A stretch of 64,000 bases of DNA from Streptomyces misionensis (GTDB lineage Bacteria; Actinomycetota; Actinomycetes; Streptomycetales; Streptomycetaceae): NCBI RefSeq assembly GCF_900104815.1, contig NZ_FNTD01000004.1:6509001-6573000 (forward strand), read 5' to 3'. Positions 17,197 through 25,535 of this stretch are shown here, in pieces. Positions within the stretch are counted from its first letter, which is position 1. Every line of letters begins with the position of its first letter. The notes beneath the pieces are model-generated. The model made no database searches. It was given only the letters and a program-made list of their open reading frames with translations, and had not been told where the DNA came from. The translations under genes were made by a program, and so were the position numbers.

Positions 17197-19044
17197 ATGG
17201 ACACCGCCGAACTCGCAGAACTCGGACAGCAGTTGCGCGTCGACAGCGTACGGGCCGCCGCCGCGGCCGGCTCCGGGCATCCGACGTCCTCGATGTCCGC
17301 CGCCGACCTGGTGGCCGTCCTGCTCGCGCACCATCTGCGTTACGACTTCGAGCGTCCCGAGCACCCCGCCAACGACCGCTTCGTGCTGTCCAAGGGGCAC
17401 GCCTCGCCGCTGCTGTACGCCGCGTACAAGGCGGCCGGCGCCCTCGAGAACGGTGAGCTGGTCACCTTCCGCAAGCTCGGCAGCCGCCTCGAAGGCCATC
17501 CGACGCCCCGCAGGCTGCCCTGGGTGGAGACCGCCACCGGCTCCCTCGGCCAGGGCCTGCCGGTCGGCGTCGGCATCGCCCTCGCCGGCAAGCGCCTGGA
17601 ACGCACCGGTTACCGGGTGTGGGTGCTGTGCGGGGACAGCGAACTGGCGGAGGGCTCGGTGTGGGAGGCCGCCGAGCACGCCGGGTTCGAGGAGCTGGAC
17701 AACCTCAAGGTGATCGTGGACGTCAACCGGCTCGGGCAGCGCGGCCCCACCCGGCACGGCCACGACCTGGACGCCTACGCCCGCCGGTTCCAGGCCTTCG
17801 GCTGGCACACCATCGAGATCGACGGCCATGACCCCGACGCCATCGACCGGGCGTACGGGGAGGCGCTGTCCACCGACGGACAGCCCACCGTGATCCTCGC
17901 CCGCACCCTCAAGGGCAAGGGGGTGGCCGCCGTGGAGGACCGGGAGGGCCAGCACGGCAAGCCGCTGCCCGACGCCGACGAGGCCATCGCCGAACTCGGC
18001 GGCCGCCGGGACCTGCACATCCGCGTCAACGAGCCGCCGGCCGCCGCGGCGCTGCACGACCGCACCACCGAGGTGATCCGGCTCCCGCGCTACGACGAGG
18101 GGGACGAGGTGGCCACACGGGACGCCTTCGGCGCCGCCCTCGCCGCGCTCGGCACCGCCCGCGGCGACGTCGTCGCCCTGGACGGCGAGGTCGGCGACTC
18201 CACCCGCACCGAGGAGTTCGCCAAGGCGCACCCCGAGCGCTTCTTCGAGTGCTACATCGCCGAGCAGCAACTGGTCGCCTCGGCCGTCGGGATGGCCGCC
18301 CGCGGCTGGGTGCCGTTCGCCGCGACCTTCGCCGCGTTCCTCACCCGCGCCCACGACTTCGTGCGGATGGCGTCCATCAGCGGCTCCGGGATCAACCTGG
18401 TCGGCTCGCACGCGGGGGTCTCCATCGGGCAGGACGGGCCCTCCCAGATGGGCCTGGAGGACCTCGCGATGTTCCGCTCCGTGTACGGCTCCACGGTGCT
18501 CTACCCCTGCGACGCCAACCAGACCGCCCGGCTGGTCGCCGCCATGGCCGGTCTCGACGGCGTCCGCTATCTGCGCACCTCGCGCGGCAAGACGCCGGTG
18601 CTCTACGGCCCCGACGAGGAGTTCCCGGTGGGCGGCAGCAAGACGCTGCGTTCCTCGGAGGAGGACCGGCTGACGGTCGTCGCCGCCGGGGTCACCGTGC
18701 CCGAGGCGCTGGCGGCCGCCGACCGGCTCGCCGAGGGCGGCATCGCGGTCCGGGTGATCGATCTCTACTCGGTCAAGCCGGTCGACGCCGAGACGCTGCG
18801 CCGGGCCGCCGAGGACACCGGCTGTCTGCTCACCGTCGAGGACCACCACCCCGAGGGCGGTCTCGGGGACGCGGTCGCGGAGGCGTTCGGCGACGGCCGG
18901 CCGGTTCCCCGGCTGGTCCGGCTCGGAGTGCGCACGATGCCGGGCTCGGCCGCCCCGGACGAGCAGCTGCACGCCGCCGGCATCGACGCCCTGGGCATCG
19001 CCGCGGCGGCGAAGCTGCTGGTGGAGGAGGCCGTGGTGCGGTGA
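17197..19044 (+). CDS. transketolase
   Basis: 615 residues, complete, with both halves in one chain. Thiamine-diphosphate features include SGHPTSSMSAADLV, SKGHASPLLYA, CGDSELAEGSVWEA with the metal-binding segment, and IAEQQLVASAVGMA with the cofactor-activating Glu. The length is closer to animal-type transketolases than to the ~700-residue Calvin/pentose-phosphate type, so it is probably a second, accessory copy. It moves two-carbon units between sugar phosphates. AGGAG at 17188-17192 precedes ATG 17197. The same gene sits next to the gas vesicle cluster in S. coelicolor, as far as I recall. Confidence 0.9.
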   Translation: MDTAELAELGQQLRVDSVRAAAAAGSGHPTSSMSAADLVAVLLAHHLRYDFERPEHPANDRFVLSKGHASPLLYAAYKAAGALENGELVTFRKLGSRLEGHPTPRRLPWVETATGSLGQGLPVGVGIALAGKRLERTGYRVWVLCGDSELAEGSVWEAAEHAGFEELDNLKVIVDVNRLGQRGPTRHGHDLDAYARRFQAFGWHTIEIDGHDPDAIDRAYGEALSTDGQPTVILARTLKGKGVAAVEDREGQHGKPLPDADEAIAELGGRRDLHIRVNEPPAAAALHDRTTEVIRLPRYDEGDEVATRDAFGAALAALGTARGDVVALDGEVGDSTRTEEFAKAHPERFFECYIAEQQLVASAVGMAARGWVPFAATFAAFLTRAHDFVRMASISGSGINLVGSHAGVSIGQDGPSQMGLEDLAMFRSVYGSTVLYPCDANQTARLVAAMAGLDGVRYLRTSRGKTPVLYGPDEEFPVGGSKTLRSSEEDRLTVVAAGVTVPEALAAADRLAEGGIAVRVIDLYSVKPVDAETLRRAAEDTGCLLTVEDHHPEGGLGDAVAEAFGDGRPVPRLVRLGVRTMPGSAAPDEQLHAAGIDALGIAAAAKLLVEEAVVR

Positions 19045-19123
19045 ACCGGACGGAGTCGCGGTGCCCGTACGGGCGTGAAGGTTTGGCCTGGGATTGAGCG
19101 GCCACCCGCAGGAAGAGGTGGCC

Positions 19124-19618
19124 ATGTCGAACACACATCGCACATCGCGAACACGGAATTCACAGGAAATCCCGCAAGAGCCCGAAGAGGAAGAAGCGGA
19201 AATCGAAGAGGAACCCGAGGAGACCGAATCCGAGGAGACCGAATCCGAGGAGACCGAGCCGGAATCCGAGGAGACCGGGCGGGAAACGCGCCGGAGGAAG
19301 AAGGAGGGTTCCCGGGAGGATCCCGGGACATCCCGTAAGGGCGGCGACCGGAGCCCCACCCCCATGGAGGTACTGCGCCAGGCCCGCGCGCAGCTCGCCG
19401 AGCTGACCGGGCTGGTGCCGGAGTCGGTCTCCTCCTTCGAGCAGACCGAGGACGGCTGGTCCCTGGAGGTGGAGGTGCTGGAGCTTTCCCGAGTGCCGGA
19501 CACCATGAGCCTGATGGGCGGCTACCAGGTCGAACTCGACCCGGAAGGGCAGCTCACCGGTTATCGCAGGGTCCGCCGCTACGAGCGTGGCAGAGCCGAT
19601 CCCCGGGCCGGCCACTAG
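19124..19618 (+). CDS. gvpO: gas vesicle protein GvpO
   Basis: 164 residues. The C-terminal ~90 residues (PTPMEVLRQARAQLAELTGL, EDGWSLEVEVLELSRVPD, MGGYQVELDPEGQLTGYRR) are the conserved GvpO domain. The N-terminal ~70 residues are a low-complexity acidic tract built from EETES repeats, followed by a basic RRRKK patch. GvpO is needed for gas vesicle formation in haloarchaea, and its role in actinomycetes is unknown. It heads the gvp operon. ATG 19124 has GAAGAGG upstream; an in-frame TTG at 19094 is less likely. Confidence 0.92.
   Translation: MSNTHRTSRTRNSQEIPQEPEEEEAEIEEEPEETESEETESEETEPESEETGRETRRRKKEGSREDPGTSRKGGDRSPTPMEVLRQARAQLAELTGLVPESVSSFEQTEDGWSLEVEVLELSRVPDTMSLMGGYQVELDPEGQLTGYRRVRRYERGRADPRAGH
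19217..19261 (+). repeat. 15-bp tandem repeat inside gvpO
   Basis: Two exact and one nearly exact copies of GAGGAGACCGAATCC (19217-19231, 19232-19246, 19247-19261) encode EETES units of the acidic GvpO N-terminus. Such tracts can vary in copy number by slippage without frameshift. Confidence 0.8.
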
Positions 19619-19687
19619 AGGGCCCGGCCCCCGGCACCCGACCCGTCCACGAGCAATCACAGCTATTCAGGAGGAGGAACGGCCGGC

Positions 19688-20098
19688 ATGACCGTAGTCC
19701 CGGCACAGCAGACCGGCGGCGGAGGCAGCAGCGGACTTTACGACGTCCTGGAGCTGGTTCTCGACCGCGGCCTGGTGATCGACGCCTTCGTGCGTGTCTC
19801 CCTGGTCGGCATCGAGATCCTGAAGATCGACGTCAGGGTCGTCGTGGCGAGCGTGGACACGTATCTGCGCTTCGCCGAGGCGTGCAACCGCCTCGATCTC
19901 GAATCCGGCCCCAACAAGAGCCCCGGCCTGCCCGACGTGGTCGGTCAGGTCACCGAATCCGGTGCGCGCGGCAAGTCCAAGGGCGCGCTCTCCGGTGCCG
20001 CGGAGACCATATCCGACGCCTTCAAGCAGGCCCGAGACGAGGGCGAGGCCCGGCCCCGGCGCAAGGCCCCGGCCCGCCGCAAGGAGGAGCAGGAGTGA
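19688..20098 (+). CDS. gvpA: gas vesicle structural protein GvpA
   Basis: 136 residues. Residues ~15-70 ([44 protein letters not shown]) are the canonical GvpA fold whose monomers assemble the ribbed gas vesicle wall. The C-terminal ~65 residues form an extension ending in an Arg/Lys-rich tail ([13 protein letters not shown]) absent from the ~70-residue cyanobacterial protein, which may affect packing. A strong AGGAGGAGG lies 10-18 bases before the ATG, fitting high expression. It overlaps gvpF by 4 nt. Confidence 0.93.
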   Translation: MTVVPAQQTGGGGSSGLYDVLELVLDRGLVIDAFVRVSLVGIEILKIDVRVVVASVDTYLRFAEACNRLDLESGPNKSPGLPDVVGQVTESGARGKSKGALSGAAETISDAFKQARDEGEARPRRKAPARRKEEQE

Positions 20099-20853
20099 GC
20101 ACGTACGTCTACGGGATCACCGCGCGTTCGCACCCGGCGCTCCCCGAGGGGTTGACCGGCGTGGGCGAGCCGGCCCGGCCCGTGCGGATCCTCACCCAGG
20201 GTGACCTGGCCGCCGTGGTCAGCGACGCCCCCGAGGGGCTGCGCCCCAAGCGCAGGGACCTGCTGGCACACCAGACCGTGCTCGCCGAGGCCGGCGCGGC
20301 CGGCTGCGTGCTGCCCATGCGCTTCGGCAACGTCGCCCCCGGCGACGACACCGTCATCCAGGTCCTCGACGAACGCGCCGACCACTACCGCGAACGCCTC
20401 GCGGCCCTGGACGGCAAGGTCGAGTACAACGTCAAGGCCAATCACGTCGAGGACGCCGTGCTGCACCTGGTGATGGCCGAGCAGTCCGAGCTGCGCGCCC
20501 TCGCCGAGGCCAACCGCAAGGCGGGCGGCGGCAGTTACGACGACAAGATCCGCCTCGGTGAGATGGTCGCGGGCGCCGTCAAGGCGCGCGAGGCGGAGGA
20601 CGCGGCCGAGGTGCGGCGCCTGCTGGAGCCGGCCGCCGCCGCGGTCAGCGCCGGACCGCAGTCCACCGGCTGGCTGCTCAACCTCTCGTTCCTGGTGGCC
20701 CGCGACGGCGCCGGGGACTTCCTGGAGGCCGTGGACCGCGTCCGCGCCGACCACCCCCACCTGGAACTGCGGCTCAACGGCCCGTTGCCGCCGTACAGCT
20801 TCGTCGAACCGGGACCCGCCGAGCCGGCGGACGTCACCGCCGCGGCTCCCTGA
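20095..20853 (+). CDS. gvpF: gas vesicle protein GvpF
   Basis: 252 residues of the GvpF/GvpL family: STYVYGITA at the N-terminus, a central [10 protein letters not shown] and YNVKANHVE, and a C-terminal [10 protein letters not shown]...[15 protein letters not shown] ferredoxin-like domain. GvpF is a minor vesicle protein proposed to chaperone or cap GvpA during nucleation. The GTG start overlaps the gvpA stop (GTGA), so translation is coupled. Confidence 0.92.
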   Translation: MSTYVYGITARSHPALPEGLTGVGEPARPVRILTQGDLAAVVSDAPEGLRPKRRDLLAHQTVLAEAGAAGCVLPMRFGNVAPGDDTVIQVLDERADHYRERLAALDGKVEYNVKANHVEDAVLHLVMAEQSELRALAEANRKAGGGSYDDKIRLGEMVAGAVKAREAEDAAEVRRLLEPAAAAVSAGPQSTGWLLNLSFLVARDGAGDFLEAVDRVRADHPHLELRLNGPLPPYSFVEPGPAEPADVTAAAP

Positions 20854-20888
20854 CGGATGGCGGACGGCCCGGCCGGAAGGAGGAGTCC

Positions 20889-21152
20889 ATGGGACTGATC
20901 AAGGAAGTGCTGCTGCTGCCCTTCGCGCCGGTGCGCGGCAGCGGATGGGCGATCAACCAGGTGCTCCGCGAGGCGGAACGTATCTATTACGACCCCGCCA
21001 CCGTACGGGCCGAACTCGCCCGCCTGGAAGAGCAGTTGACGGCGGGCGAGATCACCGAGGAGGAGTTCGACCGGCGCGAGGACGAACTGCTCGACCGGCT
21101 GGAGGCCACACAGGGCCCCGGCGACACCACAGGCAACGGAACGGGACGATGA
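20889..21152 (+). CDS. gvpG: gas vesicle protein GvpG
   Basis: 87 residues with the GvpG signature GLIKEVLLLPFAPVRG at the N-terminus and a helical EEQLTAGEITEEEFDRREDELLDRL segment. GvpG belongs to the accessory set thought to aid nucleation with GvpF, L and K. GGAAGGAGG lies just upstream of the ATG; the 35-nt gap after gvpF is the second largest gap in the cluster, after the ~70 nt between gvpO and gvpA. It overlaps gvpY by 4 nt. Confidence 0.92.
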   Translation: MGLIKEVLLLPFAPVRGSGWAINQVLREAERIYYDPATVRAELARLEEQLTAGEITEEEFDRREDELLDRLEATQGPGDTTGNGTGR

Positions 21153-21778
21153 ACCGGACGACACTGGGCCTCGCCGTAGGGGCCGGATACCTCCTGGGAC
21201 GCACCAGGAAGCTGAAGATGGCGCTCGCGGTCGGCTCGCTGGTCGCGGGCAAGAAGCTCAACCTCGGCCCGGGCGCGCTCGCCGAGCTGGCCCGCCGGCA
21301 GCTGAGCGACAACCCGCAGTTCAAGGAGATCGGCGACCAGCTGCGCCAGGAACTGCGCGGTGTCGGCAAGGCGGCCTCCGGGGCGATGGTCGAACGCCAG
21401 ATGAGCAGCCTCGCCGACCGCCTGCACGACCGCACCGCCCAGATGCGCGGCGGCCCGGCCTCGTCGGAGGACGACTCGGAGGAGGAGCCGGAGAACGGCG
21501 AGGACCGCGCGGACCGGGGCGACGGCGAGGAGCGCGAGGACGACGGGGACCGCGAGCCGCAGGAGGCGCGGAGCGCCGGGAAGTCCCAGGCCAAGAAGCC
21601 GGCCGCCAAGAAGGCACCGGCCAGGAAGACGGGCTCGGAGCAGCGCACGGGCCCGGCGAAGAAGACGGCGGCCAAGAAGACGGCGGCCAAGAAGACCGGC
21701 GCGCGCCGCGAGACGACCGCGAAGAAGCCGGCCGGCTCCCGCAGCGCCGGGTCCGCGAAGGGCGGCGATGAACGATGA
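21149..21778 (+). CDS. gvpY: gas vesicle cluster protein GvpY
   Basis: 209 residues. An N-terminal hydrophobic stretch (LGLAVGAGYLLGR, LAVGSLVAGKK) is followed by a helical region with ARRQLSDNPQFKEIGDQLRQELR, an acidic linker, and a lysine/alanine-rich tail with several AKK repeats, like histone H1-type tails. By position (between gvpG and gvpZ) it corresponds to GvpY of S. coelicolor, whose function is unknown. The basic tail could bind nucleic acid, polyphosphate or the acidic tail of GvpZ. Overlaps both neighbours by 4 nt. Confidence 0.8.
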   Translation: MNRTTLGLAVGAGYLLGRTRKLKMALAVGSLVAGKKLNLGPGALAELARRQLSDNPQFKEIGDQLRQELRGVGKAASGAMVERQMSSLADRLHDRTAQMRGGPASSEDDSEEEPENGEDRADRGDGEEREDDGDREPQEARSAGKSQAKKPAAKKAPARKTGSEQRTGPAKKTAAKKTAAKKTGARRETTAKKPAGSRSAGSAKGGDER

Positions 21779-22962
21779 CCGAGACCCTGGGATCCGCGAG
21801 CTCGGCCGCGGGGCGGGCCAAGGACGCCGCGGGCGCCGCGGGCAACAACCCCCTGACCGACCTCGCCCACAGCGAGGCCGCCGACCGGCTGAAGTCGGAG
21901 GCGCAGGAATACCTGGCCGCCCAGGCCGAGCGGCTGCTCAGCGGTCTCGGCCGCAAGCTGGGCGAGACCACGGGCAAGCTGAACGACATCGCCGAGGGAA
22001 ACAGCCCGGGCTTCGCCAAGCTCGCGCTGGACGGCGGCCGCAAGCTCGCCGAGGGCAAGGGCCCGCTGCGCACCGCGCTGGAACTGGGCACGTCCCGCGC
22101 CAAGGACAGCGTGACCGAGGCGTTCAAGAGCCTCGGCGGTGGGGGCAAGAAGGGCAGCAAGCGGGGCAGTGGCAGCAAGCCCACCGTGATCATGGAGTTC
22201 ATCGACGTGGGCGTGCCGCTGCGCACCGCCTACGACCAGTGGACCCAGTTCCAGGACTTCTCCAACTGGGCCAAGGGCGTCAAGAGCGTCTCCCGCGCCG
22301 ACGACACCAAGACCGACTGGCAGGCGAAGATCTTCCTGTCCAGCCGCAGCTGGAAGGCCACCACCACCGAGCAGGTCCCCGACCAGCGCATCCAGTGGAC
22401 CTCCGAGGGTGCCAAGGGCAGCACCAAGGGTGTGATCACCTTCCACGCCCTGGGCGACAACCTGACCCGGATCCTGCTGGTCATGGAGTACTACCCCAGC
22501 GGTCTCTTCGAGAAGACGGGCAACCTGTGGCGCGCCCAGGGCCGCCGGGCCAGGCTGGACCTGAAGCACTTCGCCCGCTTCATCACCCTCAAGGCGGAGG
22601 CGGAGGACGGCTGGCGCGGTGAGATACGCGACGGCGAGGTCGTCCGCAGCCACGAGGACGCGGTCGCGGAGGAGGAGTCCGAGGAGTCCGAGGAACCCGA
22701 GTCCGATGAGTCCGAGGAGGACACGGGTGAGCCGGAGGACCGCGAGGAGGAAACCGCGGAGTCCGAAGAGCCGGAGGAGCCCGAGGACGCCGACGAGTCC
22801 GAGGAGTACGAGGACGAGGAGGAGGGCCCGTACGAGGACGAGGGCGAGTACGAGGACGAGGAGGAGGAACCCGAAGCCGGCGAGGGCGACGAGGACGAGG
22901 AGTACGAGGACGACTACGAGGAAGAGGAACCCGAGTACGCGGAGCGCGGGGGCCGTCGATGA
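21775..22962 (+). CDS. gvpZ: gas vesicle cluster protein GvpZ (SRPBCC domain with acidic tail)
   Basis: 395 residues. The N-terminal ~130 residues are helical and Ala/Gly/Lys-rich. Residues ~140-285 form an SRPBCC (polyketide-cyclase/START-like) domain with VIMEFIDVGVPLRTAYDQWTQ..SNWAKGVKSV and ITFHALGDNLTRILLVMEYYP. The last ~105 residues are almost entirely Glu/Asp/Ser/Tyr. SRPBCC domains make hydrophobic cavities, so lipid or hydrophobic ligand binding is possible. Position matches GvpZ of the S. coelicolor cluster. Overlaps gvpY and gvpJ by 4 nt each. Confidence 0.82.
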   Translation: MTETLGSASSAAGRAKDAAGAAGNNPLTDLAHSEAADRLKSEAQEYLAAQAERLLSGLGRKLGETTGKLNDIAEGNSPGFAKLALDGGRKLAEGKGPLRTALELGTSRAKDSVTEAFKSLGGGGKKGSKRGSGSKPTVIMEFIDVGVPLRTAYDQWTQFQDFSNWAKGVKSVSRADDTKTDWQAKIFLSSRSWKATTTEQVPDQRIQWTSEGAKGSTKGVITFHALGDNLTRILLVMEYYPSGLFEKTGNLWRAQGRRARLDLKHFARFITLKAEAEDGWRGEIRDGEVVRSHEDAVAEEESEESEEPESDESEEDTGEPEDREEETAESEEPEEPEDADESEEYEDEEEGPYEDEGEYEDEEEEPEAGEGDEDEEYEDDYEEEEPEYAERGGRR

Positions 22963-23306
22963 CGACGCCCGCACCGAGGTCCGGCGGCTTCCCCGAACCC
23001 TACGGGCACAGCTCGGGGGCGAACCTCGCCGACATCCTCGAACGCGTCCTCGACAAGGGCGTGGTCATCGCCGGAGACATCCGGATCAACCTGCTCGACA
23101 TCGAACTGCTCACGGTGAAGCTGCGGCTCATCGTCGCTTCGGTGGACAAGGCCAAGGAGATGGGGATCGACTGGTGGGAGACCGACCCGGCCCTCTCGTC
23201 CCGGGCCCGCCGGGACGAGCTGGCACGGGAGAACGCCGAGCTGAGAGAGCGGCTGGCCCGGCTGGAGGAACTGGAGCCGGACCGCACGCGGAAGGAGGCG
23301 CCATGA
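22959..23306 (+). CDS. gvpJ: gas vesicle protein GvpJ (GvpA-like)
   Basis: 115 residues. The central part (LADILERVLDKGVVIAGDIRINLLDIELLTVKLRLIVASVDKAKE) is a GvpA/J-type fold, with an added coiled-coil C-terminus (ARENAELRERLARLEELE) that distinguishes it from GvpA. GvpJ is a minor wall protein, proposed to form the conical tips. Overlaps gvpZ and gvpL. Confidence 0.9.
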   Translation: MTTPAPRSGGFPEPYGHSSGANLADILERVLDKGVVIAGDIRINLLDIELLTVKLRLIVASVDKAKEMGIDWWETDPALSSRARRDELARENAELRERLARLEELEPDRTRKEAP

Positions 23307-24118
23307 CGACCGGGCTGCGCTACGTCTACGCCGTCTGCCGTCCCCTCGGGGCGCCCCTGCAGGCCCAGCTGACGGGCGTCGGCGGGGCCCCGCCGGCCCT
23401 GTTGCAGCACCACGGGCTGACCGCGGTCGTCAGTACGGTCCCCGAGGCCGACTTCGCCGAGGAGGCGCTCAAGGCCCACCTGGAGGACCTGGACTGGCTG
23501 GCCGCGACCGCCCGCGCCCACCAGGGCGTGATCGACGCGCTCACCACGGTCACCACTCCGCTGCCGCTGCGCCTCGCCACCGTCTTCCGGGACGACAGCG
23601 CGGTGCGCATGATGATCGAGGCGCGCGAGGCCGACTTCCTGCGTGCCCTGGACCGGCTGGCGGGCCGGGTGGAGTGGGGCGTCAAGGTGTACACCGAGCC
23701 CCCTGCGGCCGAGGCCGCGGCGCCCGCCGCGCCGGCCGACAAGCCCATGAGCGGCCGGGACTACCTGCGCCGCCGCCGCGCGGACACCCGCGCCCACGAA
23801 GAGGGCCTCCAGGCCGCCGAGGCGTTCGCGCAGTCCCTGCACGAGCGGCTGTGCGCGCACGCCGAGGACTGCCGGCTGCACCCCCCGCAGAACGCGGCGC
23901 TGTCCGGCGCGCGCGGCACCAACGTGCTCAACGCGGCCTATCTGGTGCCCCGCGACCGCTCCGAGGAGTTCGTGGAACTGGTGGACCGCACGAAGGACGA
24001 GGCGGCCGGGCTGCGGGTGGAGCTGACCGGCCCCTGGGCCGCGTACTCGTTCAGCGGGTTCAGCGAGGAGAGCACCCGCGAGGCCGGCGGTGGCGTGACG
24101 GCGGGGGAGGCGCGGTGA
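23303..24118 (+). CDS. gvpL: gas vesicle protein GvpL
   Basis: 271 residues, second GvpF/L-family member in the cluster. LRYVYAVCRPLGAPL opens the N-terminal domain, LPLRLATVFRDD the middle, and NVLNAAYLVPRDRSEEFVELVD..GLRVELTGPWAAYSF the C-terminal domain. In haloarchaea GvpL contacts several accessory Gvp proteins. ATG 23303 overlaps the gvpJ stop (ATGA), and the stop overlaps the GTG of gvpS. Confidence 0.92.
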   Translation: MTTGLRYVYAVCRPLGAPLQAQLTGVGGAPPALLQHHGLTAVVSTVPEADFAEEALKAHLEDLDWLAATARAHQGVIDALTTVTTPLPLRLATVFRDDSAVRMMIEAREADFLRALDRLAGRVEWGVKVYTEPPAAEAAAPAAPADKPMSGRDYLRRRRADTRAHEEGLQAAEAFAQSLHERLCAHAEDCRLHPPQNAALSGARGTNVLNAAYLVPRDRSEEFVELVDRTKDEAAGLRVELTGPWAAYSFSGFSEESTREAGGGVTAGEAR

Positions 24119-24315
24119 CCGTCGTGGAACGCCGGGAGATCGCGCTGGTCGATCTGCTGGACCGGCTGCTGGCGGGCGGCGTCGTCATCACCGGTGACGT
24201 CACGCTGCGCATCGCCGACGTGGACCTGGTCCGCATCGACCTGAACGCGCTGATCAGCTCGGTCAACGAGACCGTGCCCTCACCCTTCGAACTGCCCGGC
24301 GGGAGGTCGCGATGA
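24115..24315 (+). CDS. gvpS: gas vesicle protein GvpS (short GvpA-like)
   Basis: 66 residues. REIALVDLLDRLLAGGVVITGDVTLRIADVDLVRIDLNALISSV aligns end to end with the GvpA core, with no tail. It is the third GvpA-fold protein of the cluster and is called GvpS in actinomycetes. The GTG start overlaps gvpL and the stop overlaps gvpK. Confidence 0.9.
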   Translation: MTVVERREIALVDLLDRLLAGGVVITGDVTLRIADVDLVRIDLNALISSVNETVPSPFELPGGRSR

Positions 24316-24593
24316 CCGCCCCCAAACGGCTCGACCTCGAACCCGACACGGTCGAGCGCGACCTGGTGAAACTCGTGCTCACGGTGGTGGAGCTGCTGCG
24401 CCAGCTGATGGAACGGCAGGCCGTACGGCGCTTCGACACCGGTGACCTCACCGAGGAGCAGGAGGAGCGGATCGGCCTGACGCTGATGCTGCTGGAGGAC
24501 CGCATGGCCGAGTTGCGCGACCGCTACGGCCTGCGGCCCGAGGACCTGAACCTGGACCTCGGGCCGCTCGGCCCCCTGCTGCCCCGCGACTGA
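24312..24593 (+). CDS. gvpK: gas vesicle protein GvpK
   Basis: 93 residues: the whole length matches the GvpK family (RLDLEPDTVERDLVKLVLTVVELLRQLMERQAVRR and LTEEQEERIGLTLMLLEDRM). GvpK is an accessory protein required for vesicle assembly. It ends the operon; the next gene is on the opposite strand 6 nt away, leaving no separate terminator. Confidence 0.93.
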   Translation: MTAPKRLDLEPDTVERDLVKLVLTVVELLRQLMERQAVRRFDTGDLTEEQEERIGLTLMLLEDRMAELRDRYGLRPEDLNLDLGPLGPLLPRD

Positions 24594-24599
24594 GCCGTC

Positions 24600-25445
24600 T
24601 CAGTTCCCGCCGGCGCTGTCCCCCGCGCTCTCCTTGCGGCACAGGATCTCCCCGTGCAGGACCGCGAACCAGCCGTCCTCCTGCCGCCCCCACTCCCGCC
24701 AGGCCTCGGACACCGCTCGCAGCCGGTCGGGGGTGGCGTGGCCGCCCCCGACCGCCCGTTCGGCGTAGGCGGAGGCGAGCGTGCGGTCCGCCCACAGCCC
24801 GCTCCACCAGGCCCGCTCCTCCTCGGTGGCGAAGGTCCAGGTGCCGGAGGTGGCGGTGATGTCCCGCAGCCCCGCGGCCCGCGCCCAGGAGACCAGCCGG
24901 CGTCCGGCGTCCGGCTCGCCGCCGTTGGCGCGGGCCACCCGCTCGTACAGCTCCAGCCAGTCGTCCAGACCCGGCACCGCCGGGTACCAGGTCATCGCCG
25001 CGTAGTCCGCGTCGCGCACCGCGATGAACCCGCCCGGCCGCGTCACCCGCCGCATCTCGCGCAGCGCCTGCACCGGATCGCCCACGTGCTGGAGCACCTG
25101 GTGGGCGTGGACCACGCAGAAGGTGTCGTCCGGGTAGTCCAGGGCGTGTACGTCGGCGACCGCGAAGTCGACGTTGTCCAGGCCGCGGGCGGCGGCCGTC
25201 CGCCGGGCCTGCTCCAGCACGCCCGGCGCCTGGTCGACACCCGTGACCCGGCCGTCGGGGACCAGCTCGGCCAGGTCCGCGGTGATGGTGCCGGGGCCGC
25301 AGCCGATGTCCAGGATCCGCATGTGCGGCTTGAGGGAACCGAGCAGGTAGCCCGCGGAGTTGGCGGCGGTCCGCCAGGTGTGCGAACGCAATACCGACTC
25401 GTGGTGCCCATGCGTGTAGACGGCGGTCTCCTGGGCCTTCGGCAT
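24600..25445 (-). CDS. class I SAM-dependent methyltransferase (UbiE-like)
   Basis: 281 residues. Motif I ILDIGCGPGTITADLAELV, motif II VTGVDQAPGVLEQAR, the post-motif FAVADVHALDYPDDTFCVVHAHQVLQHVGDPVQALREMRRVTRPGGF is highly typical of UbiE/menaquinone-type methyltransferases with small-molecule substrates. The C-terminal ~100 residues form the substrate lid. The substrate is not known. It converges with gvpK. Confidence 0.85.
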   Translation of the reverse strand: MPKAQETAVYTHGHHESVLRSHTWRTAANSAGYLLGSLKPHMRILDIGCGPGTITADLAELVPDGRVTGVDQAPGVLEQARRTAAARGLDNVDFAVADVHALDYPDDTFCVVHAHQVLQHVGDPVQALREMRRVTRPGGFIAVRDADYAAMTWYPAVPGLDDWLELYERVARANGGEPDAGRRLVSWARAAGLRDITATSGTWTFATEEERAWWSGLWADRTLASAYAERAVGGGHATPDRLRAVSEAWREWGRQEDGWFAVLHGEILCRKESAGDSAGGN

Positions 25446-25535
25446 GACTGCTCTCCTTCTTCGACTGTGCGGAGCACGCTACGCGCGCATGCCGAATGAT
25501 GAGACCCTCGTTTTGCCATGTGGACTGACCAAGTG

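Noticed and set aside
19217..19261. CRISPR array
   Set aside because: The repeat is a coding tandem repeat without spacers; no CRISPR array was seen anywhere in the window.
15157..19506. Minus-strand open frame of 1449 codons
   Set aside because: Antisense to a transketolase and part of gvpO; amino acid composition is skewed and no domain is visible.
19124..24593. Gas vesicle cluster as a new system
   Set aside because: The gene set and order match the known actinomycete gvp cluster; only the tail features of GvpY and GvpZ are reported as worth a second look.
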